NCBI GenBank assembly: GCA_947479935.1
Contig: CANKBG010000007.1
Coordinates: 29,264 to 93,263, forward strand
DNA: 64,000 bases
Origin: Comamonadaceae bacterium
GTDB taxonomy: Bacteria > Pseudomonadota > Gammaproteobacteria > Burkholderiales > Burkholderiaceae_C
Direction of reading: 5' to 3'
The notes below the pieces were generated by a model. The model was not told where the DNA came from. It made no database searches and worked only from the letters and a program-made list of their open reading frames with translations. The position numbers were made by a program, and so were the translations under genes. Positions 1 to 9,559 of this stretch are shown here, one piece after another. How positions within the stretch are numbered: the stretch's first letter is position 1; every line of letters begins with the position of its first letter.

Positions 1-1917
1 TGGGCTTTTACCGCGCGCCTGTTCAATAAGTGCATCTTGAAACCAAGTACGCACATCTTGTTCCAGGCCAATGCCATGCATGAAGTTGTAAATGGCTTTT
101 TTCAAACCCAATCCCAAAAGGTCGTGGTCCACCCCTGAGGGGTCGATGAAGCCAATGTCATTCTTGCCAAAACTTACCGACGGTAATGGGATGAGTTCAA
201 TCCCATATTCTTCGGGGTTCAAGCCCACAGGTGAATGAACGGTGCAGGTAAACCGATGAAAAAAGCCGCTTTGAATGCAACCGTTTTCAAACAATTGACG
301 CACGTACTCCAGTGCATCCACAGTATCCTGCACGGTTTGTGTGGGAAAGCCATACATCAGGTAAGCATGAACCAAAATACCCGCCTCTGAAAAGCCTTTG
401 GTGACTTGTGCTACTTGTTCTACAGTCACCCCTTTTTTCATGAGTTTGAGTAGACGGTCGGAGGCCACTTCAAGTCCGCCCGACATGGCAATGCAGCCAC
501 TCTCAGCCAACAGCTCGGCCAACTCAGGTGTGAAGGTTTTTTCAAAACGAATGTTGCCCCACCACGAGATGTGCACATTGCGGCGAATGAGTTCTTCGGC
601 CAATGCTTTGAGAGCTTTGGGTGGCGCGGCTTCATCTACAAAGTGGAAACCTGTTTGCCCTGTTTCTTTCACAATTTGCTCAATGCGGTCGACCAACAAA
701 GTTGCAGACGCTGTTTCGTAGCGCGAGATGTAGTCGAGACTCACATCGCAGAAACTGCATTTTTTCCAATAGCAGCCATGAGCTACTGTGAGTTTGTTCC
801 AGCGACCATCACTCCACAGTCGGTGCATGGGATTAAGCATGTCTAGCAATGACAAATAGTCCTGCAATGGCAGGCCATCCCAAGTGGCGGTGCCCACTTC
901 TTCAAACGGTACATCGGGCTCAGACCAATTGATGAGTTGAACGCGTTGCGAGTTGGCGGTAAAGTCGCTATTTCCTGCTTCATCCGCCGATTTCCGAATG
1001 AAAGTTCTAACCAAGCGTGAAGCAGACCGCTTGCCTTCTAAATGTTCTAGCAAAGCCAGCAGTGGCCGCTCGCCTGAATCGAGGGTGACGAAATCGACGT
1101 AATCAAACACGCGAGGTTCTGTCAGTTCACGCAATTCGGTATTCACGAAGCCACCTCCCATCGCTATTTGAATGCTGGGATGGTGTTGCTTGACGCACTG
1201 CGCAATTCTGAAGGCTGCATAAACAGCGCCAGGGAAGGGCACAGAGAGCAGGACCAAGGTGGGTTGGTGTTGATCAATGGCCTGCAGCGTGAGAGCTTGT
1301 AATTTCTCATCCATCAAGGTAAGGGGTGCTGCAAGTGCTTCGGCCAAGGGCTCAAAGGTGGCTTGACTGCCAGCCAATGATTCGCCGTAGCGAACAAATT
1401 CAAACCGAGAGTCGACAGCATCGCGCAACACGTCGGCTAAATCGTTCAAATACAAAGTGGCCAAGTGGCGTGCGCGGTCTTGCTGGCCCAGCGCACCAAA
1501 TGCCCAAGACAAAGGATCGCCCGATTCGCTGTCGTCGTAAGCGTCCAGCGCTGCAAAGCGCGGGCCTTCGGGTAAGAACCCGCGACCCGCAATACGATGA
1601 CTTAATGTGCTGTCCTTGCCTTGTAAAAAAGCAATGGTGGGTTGGATGGTGTGAACGTAGCGCGCAAAGAAATCGAGAAAGAAATTAACGCTGGCACTGC
1701 GCTCAGCTTCTGGCAATCGCAACGCGCGAACCTTCACGTCCTCCAAGCCTTGTGTTGTCAACAAGCTTAAGACGAGTTTGAGTGCCAAATCTTCTTGAAC
1801 AGCAGAGACCCCACGAGAACGCAAAAAGCCCGTCAGGTAGGCCGTTGACGGGTAGGGGGTATTGAGTTGCGTCATCGGTGGAATGACGCTTAAGACGCGA
1901 ATAGGATATGGGTTCAT
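1..1917 (-). CDS. B12-binding domain radical SAM protein (3' end cut off by window)
   Basis: The ORF track omits this gene because it has no stop inside the window; I read it open for 639 codons from ATG at 1917 to base 1. The first ~330 residues look like a cobalamin-binding Rossmann region (LVLLSVPFPGA, MGGGFVNTE), followed by a radical SAM core with GCYWKKCSFCD near residue 390. The Fe-S cysteines are spaced CX4CX2C rather than the usual CX3CX2C. Later motifs (SGGLEVASDRLLKLMKKG) fit the radical SAM TIM barrel. B12-radical SAM enzymes generally do radical methylations or rearrangements; I cannot name the substrate. It lies 13 bp downstream of the GNAT gene on the same strand. Confidence 0.8.
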   Translation of the reverse strand, partial: MNPYPIRVLSVIPPMTQLNTPYPSTAYLTGFLRSRGVSAVQEDLALKLVLSLLTTQGLEDVKVRALRLPEAERSASVNFFLDFFARYVHTIQPTIAFLQGKDSTLSHRIAGRGFLPEGPRFAALDAYDDSESGDPLSWAFGALGQQDRARHLATLYLNDLADVLRDAVDSRFEFVRYGESLAGSQATFEPLAEALAAPLTLMDEKLQALTLQAIDQHQPTLVLLSVPFPGAVYAAFRIAQCVKQHHPSIQIAMGGGFVNTELRELTEPRVFDYVDFVTLDSGERPLLALLEHLEGKRSASRLVRTFIRKSADEAGNSDFTANSQRVQLINWSEPDVPFEEVGTATWDGLPLQDYLSLLDMLNPMHRLWSDGRWNKLTVAHGCYWKKCSFCDVSLDYISRYETASATLLVDRIEQIVKETGQTGFHFVDEAAPPKALKALAEELIRRNVHISWWGNIRFEKTFTPELAELLAESGCIAMSGGLEVASDRLLKLMKKGVTVEQVAQVTKGFSEAGILVHAYLMYGFPTQTVQDTVDALEYVRQLFENGCIQSGFFHRFTCTVHSPVGLNPEEYGIELIPLPSVSFGKNDIGFIDPSGVDHDLLGLGLKKAIYNFMHGIGLEQDVRTWFQDALIEQARGKSP

Positions 1918-1930
1918 TCAACCCCTGACT

Positions 1931-2416
1931 TTACAGCCACTTTTGCATGAATTGAGCTTGTCCTGCGGCCGCAGCGAGTTCGTATTGGGTAAATCCAAAG
2001 CGTTTGTAACTGGACAAGGCCGGTGCATTGCCACTCAGCACCTCTAGGGTGAGCTTGCAGCAGCCACGCAAGCGGGCGTAATCTTCTGCCGCTTTGAGCA
2101 GGGCTTGTCCAACGCCTTGGCCTCGATGGTCCGCCAAGACGGCAATGTCGTGCACGTTGAGCAGAGGTTTGGCCTTGAAGGTGGAATAGCCTTCAAAGCA
2201 GTTGATCAAGCCCACAGGTTTGTCTTCAAACCAAGCGATGAAACTGGCTGCACCTGCAATGCGGGCCATGTCTTTGCACAAGCGCGCTGCAGCTTCTGGG
2301 TTGAGTGCATCGCCACCGCCCATGGGGTCTTGAGCGTAGGCATCGAGCAAAAAAACCAGAGCTTGCGCATCTTGCGCATTCAAATAATCGACGCGCTTGA
2401 TTTGGAAAGCGCTCAT
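1931..2416 (-). CDS. GNAT family N-acetyltransferase
   Basis: 161 residues, the usual length of a single-domain GNAT enzyme. The acetyl-CoA binding motif A is visible as [15 protein letters not shown], preceded by the β4 strand HDIAVL and followed by [19 protein letters not shown], a typical motif B. It would transfer an acetyl group to an unknown amine. The start ATG overlaps the gcvP stop (ATGA), so it is translationally coupled to the glycine cleavage operon; a link to glycine metabolism is only inferred from this position. Confidence 0.85.
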   Translation of the reverse strand: MSAFQIKRVDYLNAQDAQALVFLLDAYAQDPMGGGDALNPEAAARLCKDMARIAGAASFIAWFEDKPVGLINCFEGYSTFKAKPLLNVHDIAVLADHRGQGVGQALLKAAEDYARLRGCCKLTLEVLSGNAPALSSYKRFGFTQYELAAAAGQAQFMQKWL

Positions 2417-5316
2417 GAAGCGTAGTCACTCATGGGGACGCAGCTACAGAACAAGTTGCGATCGCCATACACGTTGTCAACCCGGCCCACTTGTGGCCAA
2501 TACTTCACGCTGCTTAAGGGACGACCAGCTTGGGCTGCACCTACTTCGCGTGAATAGGGGCGGTTCCAATCAGCACCCATCAAACTGGCCGCGGTGTGCG
2601 GTGCATGTTTGAGTGGGTTGTTATCTTGCGGCCAAACACCGTTTTCAATGAGGCGCACTTCTTCGCGAATGGCAATCATGGCATCGATGAAACGGTCTAA
2701 CTCTTCAAGCGTTTCGCTTTCGGTGGGTTCCACCATGAGGGTGTTGACCACAGGGAAAGACAAAGTGGGTGCATGGAAACCATAGTCCATCAAGCGCTTG
2801 GCCACGTCTTCTGCCATCACGCCGCTGGTTTCTTTCAGGCCTCGCAAATCCAAAATGCACTCGTGGGCCACATGACCGGCTTTGCCATTCTCACCTGCGC
2901 TGGCATACAGCGTAGGGTAATGATCGGCCAAGCGATGACTGATGTAGTTGGCCGCCAAAATAGCCGCTTCGGTGGCGTGCTTCAAGCCTTCGGCGCCCAT
3001 CATGCGGCAGTACATCCAGCTGATGGGCAACACGGCCGCGTTGCCCAAAGGTGCCGCTGAAACGGCGCCCACGCCATTCACTTTCAAGCCACCTGTGGCG
3101 TGGCCTGGCAAATAGGGTACCAAGTCTGCCACCACACAAACGGGGCCCACGCCTGGGCCGCCGCCGCCATGAGGAATGCAGAAGGTTTTGTGCAGATTAA
3201 GGTGGCTCACATCGCCACCAAATTCGCCGGGGGCTGCCACACCCACCAAAGCATTCATGTTGGCACCGTCTACATACACGCGGCCGCCGTGTTGGTGAAC
3301 CAATTCACACAGTGCTTTCACTTGGGTTTCAAACACGCCATGTGTGCTGGGGTAGGTAATCATGGCTGCGGCCAAGTTGGCGCTGTGTTGTTCGCACTTG
3401 GCCTTCAGATCGGCCATGTCGACGTTGCCTTGCGCATCGCAAGCGGTGACCACCACTTGCATGCCCACCATTTGTGCGCTGGCGGGGTTGGTGCCGTGCG
3501 CACTGGAAGGAATGATGCAAATGTTGCGATGGCCTTGGCCCTTGGCTTCGTGAAATGCCTTGATGACCAAGAGGCCTGCGTATTCACCTTGAGAACCTGC
3601 GTTGGGTTGCAAGCTGATGCCTGCGTAGCCTGTGGCTTGGCACAACCACTCGCGCAGTTGCTCATCGAGCAGTGCATAGCCCTTGAGCTGATCGGCGGGA
3701 GCGAAGGGGTGCATGTTGGCAAACTCGGGCCAGGTGATGGGAATCATCTCGCTGGTGGCATTGAGCTTCATGGTGCAAGAGCCCAGCGGAATCATGCTTC
3801 TGTCAAGCGCCAAATCTTTGTCGCTCAATTGACGGATGTAACGCAGCATGCCAGTTTCGGAATGGTACCGATTGAACACGGGATGTGTGAGAAACGTGCT
3901 GGTACGGCGCAGGCCTGTTGGGATGAGAGTGTCGCGACCTTTTTCAAAAGGTGTCCATTCGGGCAGGGATTGACCGCCTTCTGCAAAGCTAGACCAGAGT
4001 GCTTCGATGTCGTCGCGCAATGTGGTTTCATCTAAAGAAACGCCAATGCTGTCGGCGCTTAATTTGCGTAAGTTCAAGCCTTTGAGTACAGCTTTTTGTA
4101 GGATGGCTTCGGTGCGTGCGCCGGTGCTAATTTGCAAAGTGTCAAAGGCGGATTTGTGTGCCAATTTGAAACCGAGTTGTTCCAAACCTTCTGCCAAAAT
4201 GGCAGTGAAACTGGCCACGCGTTGGGCAATGCGCTTCAAACCTACAGGGCCGTGATAGACCGCATACATGCTGGCCACCACCGCGGGCAAAACTTGCGCT
4301 GTGCAAATGTTGGAAGTTGCTTTTTCGCGGCGAATGTGTTGCTCGCGCGTTTGCAAAGCCAAGCGATACGCCGTGTTGCCATGCACGTCCACACTCACAC
4401 CCACCAAACGTCCTGGCATAGAACGTTTGTAATCATCACGACAAGCCAAGTAAGCCGCGTGAGGACCGCCAGCGCCCATGGGCATGCCAAAGCGCTGAGT
4501 TGTACCCACCACAATGTCAGCGTCCATTTCGCCAGGTGGCGTGAGCAGTGTCAATGCCAACAAATCAGCGGCCACAATGAACGCTGATTGAGCAGCATGT
4601 GCTTGTGCAATGACGTCTTTCAAATTGTGCGTCATGCCTGAAGTAGCGGGATATTGCGCCACCACTGCAAAGTAATCGTTTTGCTGCATGAGATCGGGGG
4701 CAAAGCCCACCAACACCTTCAAGCCTAAAGGCGCTGCACGCGTTTGAATGACTTCAATGGTTTGCGGATGGCAGTCACTGGCCACAATGATGTTGTTGCT
4801 TTTTGATTTAACCGAGCGCTTGGCCAAGGTCATGGCTTCTGCAGCAGCCGTGGCCTCGTCCAACATGGAGGCGTTGGCAATCGGCATGGCCGTTAAATCG
4901 CAAATCATGGTTTGAAAATTGACCAAAGCTTCCATGCGGCCTTGGCTGATCTCGGCTTGGTAAGGTGTGTAGGCGGTGTACCAAGCGGGGTTTTCCAAAA
5001 TATTCCGCAAAATCACGCCCGGCGTGTGCGTGCCGTAATAGCCTTGTCCAATGAAACTTTTGAGTATTTTGTTTTGTTGCGCCATGGCTTTGAGTTCTGC
5101 CAATGCACCTGCCTCGGTCACAGGCGCTGGCAGATTCATGGCCTGACTGCGTGCAATGGAGGTGGGCACGATGCTGTCAATGAGCGCACGGCGTGAAGCC
5201 AGGCCAATGACCGACAACATGTGTTTTTCATCTGCTTCACTGATACCAATGTGGCGTGCAATGAATTCACTCTCGTTTTCGAGAAGACTTAAAGGGGCGG
5301 CAGAGGACATCAACAT
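2413..5316 (-). CDS. gcvP: glycine dehydrogenase (decarboxylating), P protein
   Basis: 967 residues, the normal length of the single-chain proteobacterial P protein. It decarboxylates glycine with PLP and transfers aminomethylene to the lipoyl arm of GcvH. The PLP lysine is in [16 protein letters not shown] (K710 counting from this start), and the N-terminal half carries EATAAAEAM and [14 protein letters not shown]-type Shine-Dalgarno bases lie just upstream of ATG 5316. It is third in the riboswitch-gcvT-gcvH-gcvP operon and overlaps the following GNAT gene by 4 bp. Confidence 0.98.
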   Translation of the reverse strand: MLMSSAAPLSLLENESEFIARHIGISEADEKHMLSVIGLASRRALIDSIVPTSIARSQAMNLPAPVTEAGALAELKAMAQQNKILKSFIGQGYYGTHTPGVILRNILENPAWYTAYTPYQAEISQGRMEALVNFQTMICDLTAMPIANASMLDEATAAAEAMTLAKRSVKSKSNNIIVASDCHPQTIEVIQTRAAPLGLKVLVGFAPDLMQQNDYFAVVAQYPATSGMTHNLKDVIAQAHAAQSAFIVAADLLALTLLTPPGEMDADIVVGTTQRFGMPMGAGGPHAAYLACRDDYKRSMPGRLVGVSVDVHGNTAYRLALQTREQHIRREKATSNICTAQVLPAVVASMYAVYHGPVGLKRIAQRVASFTAILAEGLEQLGFKLAHKSAFDTLQISTGARTEAILQKAVLKGLNLRKLSADSIGVSLDETTLRDDIEALWSSFAEGGQSLPEWTPFEKGRDTLIPTGLRRTSTFLTHPVFNRYHSETGMLRYIRQLSDKDLALDRSMIPLGSCTMKLNATSEMIPITWPEFANMHPFAPADQLKGYALLDEQLREWLCQATGYAGISLQPNAGSQGEYAGLLVIKAFHEAKGQGHRNICIIPSSAHGTNPASAQMVGMQVVVTACDAQGNVDMADLKAKCEQHSANLAAAMITYPSTHGVFETQVKALCELVHQHGGRVYVDGANMNALVGVAAPGEFGGDVSHLNLHKTFCIPHGGGGPGVGPVCVVADLVPYLPGHATGGLKVNGVGAVSAAPLGNAAVLPISWMYCRMMGAEGLKHATEAAILAANYISHRLADHYPTLYASAGENGKAGHVAHECILDLRGLKETSGVMAEDVAKRLMDYGFHAPTLSFPVVNTLMVEPTESETLEELDRFIDAMIAIREEVRLIENGVWPQDNNPLKHAPHTAASLMGADWNRPYSREVGAAQAGRPLSSVKYWPQVGRVDNVYGDRNLFCSCVPMSDYAS

Positions 5317-5365
5317 AGGGGGCCTTCAAACTTAATGTTCGATCAACAGAAATTGAGCAGAGGTT

Positions 5366-5737
5366 TTAATGCGCAGCAGAAAATGCTGTGTAGGCTGTTT
5401 CGTCCAACAACGCATTCACCTGCGATGCATCAGATAACTTCACCTTGAAGAACCAACCCGCGCCCAATGGATCGGTGTTGGCCAAGGAAGGATTGTCACG
5501 CAGTGCTTCATTCACTTCCGTAATTTCACCGCTGATGGGCATGTATACATCGGCAGCCGCCTTCACAGACTCCACCACACCCGCCACAGCCTTTTGTTCA
5601 AAGCTACTTCCAACTTCAGGCAATTCAACAAATACCACATCCCCCAACGCATCTTGTGCGTGGTGCGTAATGCCCACCGTGGCCACATCGCCATTCACCA
5701 AAATCCATTCATGCTCTTCCGTGTACTTCAAACTCAT
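5366..5737 (-). CDS. gcvH: glycine cleavage system H protein
   Basis: 123 residues, standard for GcvH. The lipoylated lysine is K59 in [14 protein letters not shown], and the fold ends with the usual WFFKVKLSD segment. It shuttles the aminomethyl group between P, T and L proteins in the cytoplasm. ATG 5737 is preceded by AAGGAG at good spacing. The region immediately upstream of that ribosome site is occupied by an AT-rich repeat (see 5752-5802), so its leader within the operon is atypical. Confidence 0.98.
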   Translation of the reverse strand: MSLKYTEEHEWILVNGDVATVGITHHAQDALGDVVFVELPEVGSSFEQKAVAGVVESVKAAADVYMPISGEITEVNEALRDNPSLANTDPLGAGWFFKVKLSDASQVNALLDETAYTAFSAAH

Positions 5738-5751
5738 TTCTCACTCCTTGT

Positions 5752-5802
5752 TTAATTTGGGTCAGTTAATTTTTTAATTGGGGTCAGATCACAATTAATT
5801 TT
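5752..5802. repeat. TTAATT-GGGGTCAGATC repeat, one intact and one deleted copy
   Basis: The gcvT-gcvH spacer holds an intact unit around GGGGTCAGATCACAATTAAT (5775-5802) and beside it a shorter unit (TTAATTTGGGTCAG, 5752-5775) that lacks the middle bases. The intact unit recurs twice, inverted, at 28848-28959. This looks like a dispersed REP-like element; no mobilising gene is in the window. Confidence 0.75.
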
Positions 5803-5817
5803 AAAAATCTTCGTGTT

Positions 5818-6945
5818 TCAGCCGCGGTAATAACGATTGGGCACAAACGGCATGGCGCTCACGGTCATCGGCACAGCCTTGCCGCGCACCATCGCGTTGA
5901 CCACAGTTCCTAAGCCTGCGCTTGCCACATCGACATAGCCCATAGCCACAGGCACGTTGGCGGTGGGGCCAAGCAAGCCGCTAGAAACTTCGCCAATTTT
6001 GGCGCCCTGAATGTTCTGCAATTCAACATGCTCACGCACGGGCACACGCTCCTGCGCAATGAGCCCCACACGCTTTCGTGTGAGGGCGCGGGTGCCATCT
6101 ATTTGGCCCAACACAATGTCGGCGCCAGGAAAACCACCTGCGCGTGCGCCACCTGTGCGGCGAACTTTTTGAATGGCCCAATTGAGGCTGGCTTCAATGG
6201 GCGTGGTGCTGGTGTCAATGTCGTTGCCATACAAACACAAGCCAGCTTCAAGTCGCAAAGAGTTGCGAGCGCCTAAACCAATCGGCTTGATCTCTGATTG
6301 CGATAACAAAGCGCGCGCAAAATGGTCGGCATGATCGTTGTGAACGGAAATTTCAAAACCATCTTCACCGGTGTAGCCAGATCGCGTAATGAACAAATCA
6401 GCACCTTGCCACGCAAATGATGCGCCCGTCATAAAGACCCCTTTTTCAACGTCAGGCACCATGCGCGATAAAGCATCGACAGCCTTGGGGCCTTGCAAAG
6501 CCAAGAGCGAACGCTCGGGCATGGGAATCACTTGGCATTGGGAACCTATGCGCGCTTGAATGTGAGCGATGTCGTTCACTTTGCAAGCACCATTCACAAT
6601 GACAAAAATATCGGTACCGCGATTGACAAACATCAAATCGTCAATGATGGTACCTTCGTCTGTGAGTAGCAATCCATATCGCTGTTTGCCCACGGGTAAA
6701 TCGATCACATCAACAGGCATGAGGGATTCAAACGCTGCTGCAGCACCAGGCCCCACCAAGCGCAACTGGCCCATGTGAGACACATCAAACAACCCAGCCT
6801 CAGAGCGCGTGTGGTGGTGTTCGGCCATCAAGCCCATAGGGTATTGCACGGGCATGCTGTAGCCAGCGAAGGGCACCATGCGTGCGCCCAATTCGAGGTG
6901 CAAACCATTGAGGGGGGTATTGAGCAATGAGGTATCAGCGGACAA
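5818..6945 (-). CDS. gcvT: aminomethyltransferase (glycine cleavage T protein)
   Basis: T protein transfers the methylene group from aminomethyl-lipoyl GcvH to tetrahydrofolate and releases ammonia. Family motifs are FDVSHMGQ near the N terminus, SGYTGEDGFEI in the middle and SGLLGPTANVPVAMGY near the C terminus. The ORF track starts at 6987, but that start lies in the riboswitch expression region. I choose TTG at 6945 because GGAGAA sits 5 bases upstream and the protein then begins SADTSLLNTPLNGLHLELGARM, as in homologues (about 375 residues). First gene of the gcv operon, regulated by the riboswitch just upstream. Confidence 0.93.
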   Translation of the reverse strand: MSADTSLLNTPLNGLHLELGARMVPFAGYSMPVQYPMGLMAEHHHTRSEAGLFDVSHMGQLRLVGPGAAAAFESLMPVDVIDLPVGKQRYGLLLTDEGTIIDDLMFVNRGTDIFVIVNGACKVNDIAHIQARIGSQCQVIPMPERSLLALQGPKAVDALSRMVPDVEKGVFMTGASFAWQGADLFITRSGYTGEDGFEISVHNDHADHFARALLSQSEIKPIGLGARNSLRLEAGLCLYGNDIDTSTTPIEASLNWAIQKVRRTGGARAGGFPGADIVLGQIDGTRALTRKRVGLIAQERVPVREHVELQNIQGAKIGEVSSGLLGPTANVPVAMGYVDVASAGLGTVVNAMVRGKAVPMTVSAMPFVPNRYYRG

Positions 6946-6950
6946 ATAAA

Positions 6951-6996
6951 TTCTCCAAGGGCAATGTAAAACCATGACCGAAGTCATGGGTTGCCC
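6951..6996 (-). promoter_or_regulatory. riboswitch expression platform and gcvT ribosome site
   Basis: Read on the minus strand, GGGCAA (6996-6991) can pair with TTGCCC (6964-6959). They enclose a perfect inner hairpin CATGAC-TTCG-GTCATG with a UUCG loop. The outer pair ends two bases before the GGAGAA ribosome site of gcvT, and GGGC also borders the end of aptamer II. This suggests folding linked to exposure of the ribosome site or to termination (TTTT follows the inner stem). Structure is seen; mechanism is inferred. Confidence 0.6.
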
Positions 6997-7230
6997 TCGC
7001 TGTCCGCTTTACCTGAGCGATTCGCCGGTTGGGCCCTTCAAACAGAAAGTCCCAATGCGGGTTGCGCCTTCGGTGGAGGGTACGACCGGATGGTCCGCCC
7101 TCTCTCTCCAGTGAGGAAGCGCTCATGGCCAAACCATGAACGTTTGTCAGTCCTTTGTACCTGAGCGTTCAGAAACACATTGGTTTCCTGCGCCTTCGGT
7201 GGCGGTCTTTCAAAGACCGCGCTCTCCTGA
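6993..7230 (-). ncRNA. tandem glycine riboswitch (gcvT element, two aptamers)
   Basis: On the minus strand two similar units follow one another. Unit I begins GGAGAGCGCGGTC with the conserved ACCGAAGGCGCA and ends near CTCAGGTACAAAGGAC. Unit II begins GGAGAGAGGGCGG with CCACCGAAGGCGCAA and ends CTCAGGTAAAGCGGACAG. GGAGAG, CCGAAGG-GCAA and CUCAGGUA-AAGGAC are the hallmark blocks of the gcvT RNA motif. The tandem arrangement directly before gcvT makes glycine-activated expression of gcvTHP the expected role. Confidence 0.95.
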
Positions 7231-7272
7231 CGTTGAAATTATAAACAGGTCTTTAAGGCCTGCACGCATTTT

Positions 7273-8970
7273 TTACATGCCCGCGTAATTAGGACCCCCG
7301 CCGCCTTCTGGTGTGACCCAGACAATGTTTTGGGTGGGGTCTTTGATGTCACAGGTTTTGCAATGCACGCAATTTTGGGCGTTGATTTGCAATCGATCGG
7401 ATTGGTCTTCGTTTTTCACATATTCGTACACGCCAGCAGGGCAGTAGCGCGCTTCGGGCCCAGCAAATTTGGCCAAATTCACACCCACAGGAACACTGGC
7501 ATCCTTCAAGGTGAGGTGAGCGGGTTGGTTTTCTTCATGGTTGGTGTTGCTGATGAACACGCTGGACAAGCGGTCAAAAGTGAGCTTGCCATCTGGCTTG
7601 GGATATTGAATAGGCGTGCACTCAGCCGCAGGCTTTAAATAAGTGTGGTCGGCCGCTGTTCGGCGAATGGTCCATGGCACATGGCCGCGCAACAAGAACT
7701 GCTCAACACCAGTCATGAGGGTGCCCACAGTGCGACCCTTTTTGAACCATTGCTTGAAGTTACGAGCTTTGTTCAACTCGGTGTACAACCAACTGCTTTC
7801 GAAGGCCTCGGGGTAGGCGGTGAGTTCGTCGTGTTGACGGCCCGCTTGCAATGCATCGTAAGCCGCTTCAGCCGCCAACATACCCGTTTTAATGGCGGCA
7901 TGACTGCCTTTGATGCGGCTGGCATTGAGATAGCCAGCTTCGCATCCAATGAGGGCGCCGCCAGGAAATACTGTTTTGGGCAATGACAAAATGCCGCCAG
8001 CCGTGATGGCGCGCGCACCATAAGAAATGCGTTTGGCCGGTGCAATACCTTTGGCTTCGTCGCCCTCAAAGTACCAGCGGATGTTGGGGTGAGTTTTAAA
8101 GCGTTGGAATTCTTCGAAGGGACTGAGCCATGGGTTGGTGTAGTCGAGGCCCACCACAAAACCCACCACCACTTTGTTGCCTTCCATGTGATACAGGAAA
8201 GAGCCGCCGTAGGTCATTTCATCTAAAGGCCAGCCAGCACTGTGCAAAGCCAAGCCAGCTTTGTGACGGGCAGGGTCGATTTCCCACAATTCTTTGATGC
8301 CAATGCCGTAGCTTTGAGGATCTTTGCCTTCGTCTAGCTTGAAGCGAGAAATGACTTGCTTGCCCAAGTGGCCGCGCGCACCTTCTGCAAATACGGTGTA
8401 TTTGGCGTGCAGTTCCATGCCCAGTTGAAAGTTGTCTGTGGGCTTGCCGTCTTTGCCGATACCCAGGTTGCCAGTGGCCACACCTTTGACGGCGCCATTT
8501 TCGTTGTACAAAACTTCAGCGGCTGTAAAGCCTGGAAAAATTTCAACGCCCAAAGCCTCAGCTTGTTCACCTAACCAACGCGTGAAGTTGCCTAAGCTGA
8601 TGATGTAGTTGCCATCGTTGTGAAAGCAGGGGGGCAATGAGAAGTTGGGCACGCGTGTTGCGCCCTTCTCGGTGGTCATCAAGAAAATATCTTCTGTGAC
8701 GGGTTGATTCAGTGGTGCACCCATTGCTTTCCAATTTGGAAAGAGCTCAGTCAAAGCAATAGGATCCATGATGGCGCCAGACAAAATGTGTGCGCCAGGT
8801 TCTGAGCCTTTTTCCAAAACCACCACAGAAACGTCATTGCCTTTTTCTTGAGCCAACTGCTTCAAGCGAATGGCCGCGGACAAACCTGCAGGACCCCCGC
8901 CCACCACGACCACGTCGTATTCCATGGATTCACGGGGGCCGTGTGCGTTCAAAATCTCTTCGGGTGTCAT
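7273..8970 (-). CDS. electron-transfer flavoprotein:ubiquinone oxidoreductase
   Basis: About 565 residues, the usual length of ETF-QO. The FAD-binding Rossmann motif VVVVGGGPAGLSAAIRL is at the N terminus. The C-terminal 4Fe-4S cluster is supplied by YCPAGVYEY and NCVHCKTCDIKDPTQNIVW. The membrane-associated enzyme passes electrons from ETF (acyl-CoA and other dehydrogenases) to ubiquinone. The track uses GTG 8982; ATG 8970 gives MTPEEILNAHGPRESMEYD, which fits homologues better, but no strong ribosome site decides between them. Monocistronic in appearance. Confidence 0.95.
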   Translation of the reverse strand: MTPEEILNAHGPRESMEYDVVVVGGGPAGLSAAIRLKQLAQEKGNDVSVVVLEKGSEPGAHILSGAIMDPIALTELFPNWKAMGAPLNQPVTEDIFLMTTEKGATRVPNFSLPPCFHNDGNYIISLGNFTRWLGEQAEALGVEIFPGFTAAEVLYNENGAVKGVATGNLGIGKDGKPTDNFQLGMELHAKYTVFAEGARGHLGKQVISRFKLDEGKDPQSYGIGIKELWEIDPARHKAGLALHSAGWPLDEMTYGGSFLYHMEGNKVVVGFVVGLDYTNPWLSPFEEFQRFKTHPNIRWYFEGDEAKGIAPAKRISYGARAITAGGILSLPKTVFPGGALIGCEAGYLNASRIKGSHAAIKTGMLAAEAAYDALQAGRQHDELTAYPEAFESSWLYTELNKARNFKQWFKKGRTVGTLMTGVEQFLLRGHVPWTIRRTAADHTYLKPAAECTPIQYPKPDGKLTFDRLSSVFISNTNHEENQPAHLTLKDASVPVGVNLAKFAGPEARYCPAGVYEYVKNEDQSDRLQINAQNCVHCKTCDIKDPTQNIVWVTPEGGGGPNYAGM

Positions 8971-9112
8971 TGGGAGACTCACATTAAGTTAGGGGTCGAA
9001 TGGCCAAATGTCGGCAGGGTGACTCATTTTAAACTCGGAACAGGCAGAATCTACTTACAAGCAGGTGGTGAATTCACATCCATTCTTTGCTATAAATCAG
9101 AGACAAAGTCAT

Positions 9113-9535
9113 ATGAAATTTGAAATACCTGAAATCAAGAAAAAAGTTAACGAAATGATTATCCCCATTCGCTGGGGCGACATGGATGCCATGAAGCATG
9201 TGAATAACACCGTTTATTTTCGATATTTAGAAACGGTGCGCATCGATTATTTTCAATCAATTGGCTGCGAACCTAATCCGCAAGGTCAAGGGCCGGTCAT
9301 CGTCAATGCGTTCTGTAATTTTTACAAACAACTGGAATACCCTGGCAATGTGTTGGCCAAAATGTATGTGAGCGACCCCGCCCGTACTACTTTTGAAAGC
9401 TGGTGCACCTTGGAGTTGGTGAATGAGCCAGGTGTGATTTACGCGGCCGGCGGTGCTACCACCATTTGGGTTGATTTCCCACTTCAAAAAGCAGTGTCGC
9501 TGCCCGATCGAATTAGAGCGATGGTCACACCCTGA
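9113..9535 (+). CDS. acyl-CoA thioesterase, 4HBT hotdog fold
   Basis: 140 residues from ATG 9113. The hotdog active-site region is RWGDMDAMKHVNNTVYFRYLETVR, with the catalytic-type aspartate and the helix HVNNTVY of the YbgC/4-hydroxybenzoyl-CoA thioesterase group. It should hydrolyse an acyl-CoA thioester in the cytoplasm; the acyl group is not predictable. The track start at 9065 adds 16 residues with no family resemblance. It is convergent with the next gene and divergent from ETF-QO. Confidence 0.85.
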   Translation: MKFEIPEIKKKVNEMIIPIRWGDMDAMKHVNNTVYFRYLETVRIDYFQSIGCEPNPQGQGPVIVNAFCNFYKQLEYPGNVLAKMYVSDPARTTFESWCTLELVNEPGVIYAAGGATTIWVDFPLQKAVSLPDRIRAMVTP

Positions 9536-9559
9536 ATGATTTGAAATGAGTTGATCCCA

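Noticed and set aside
3100-4035. 311-aa plus-strand ORF opposite gcvP
   Set aside because: Exact antisense of gcvP; His/Gly/Ala-rich translation with no family features.
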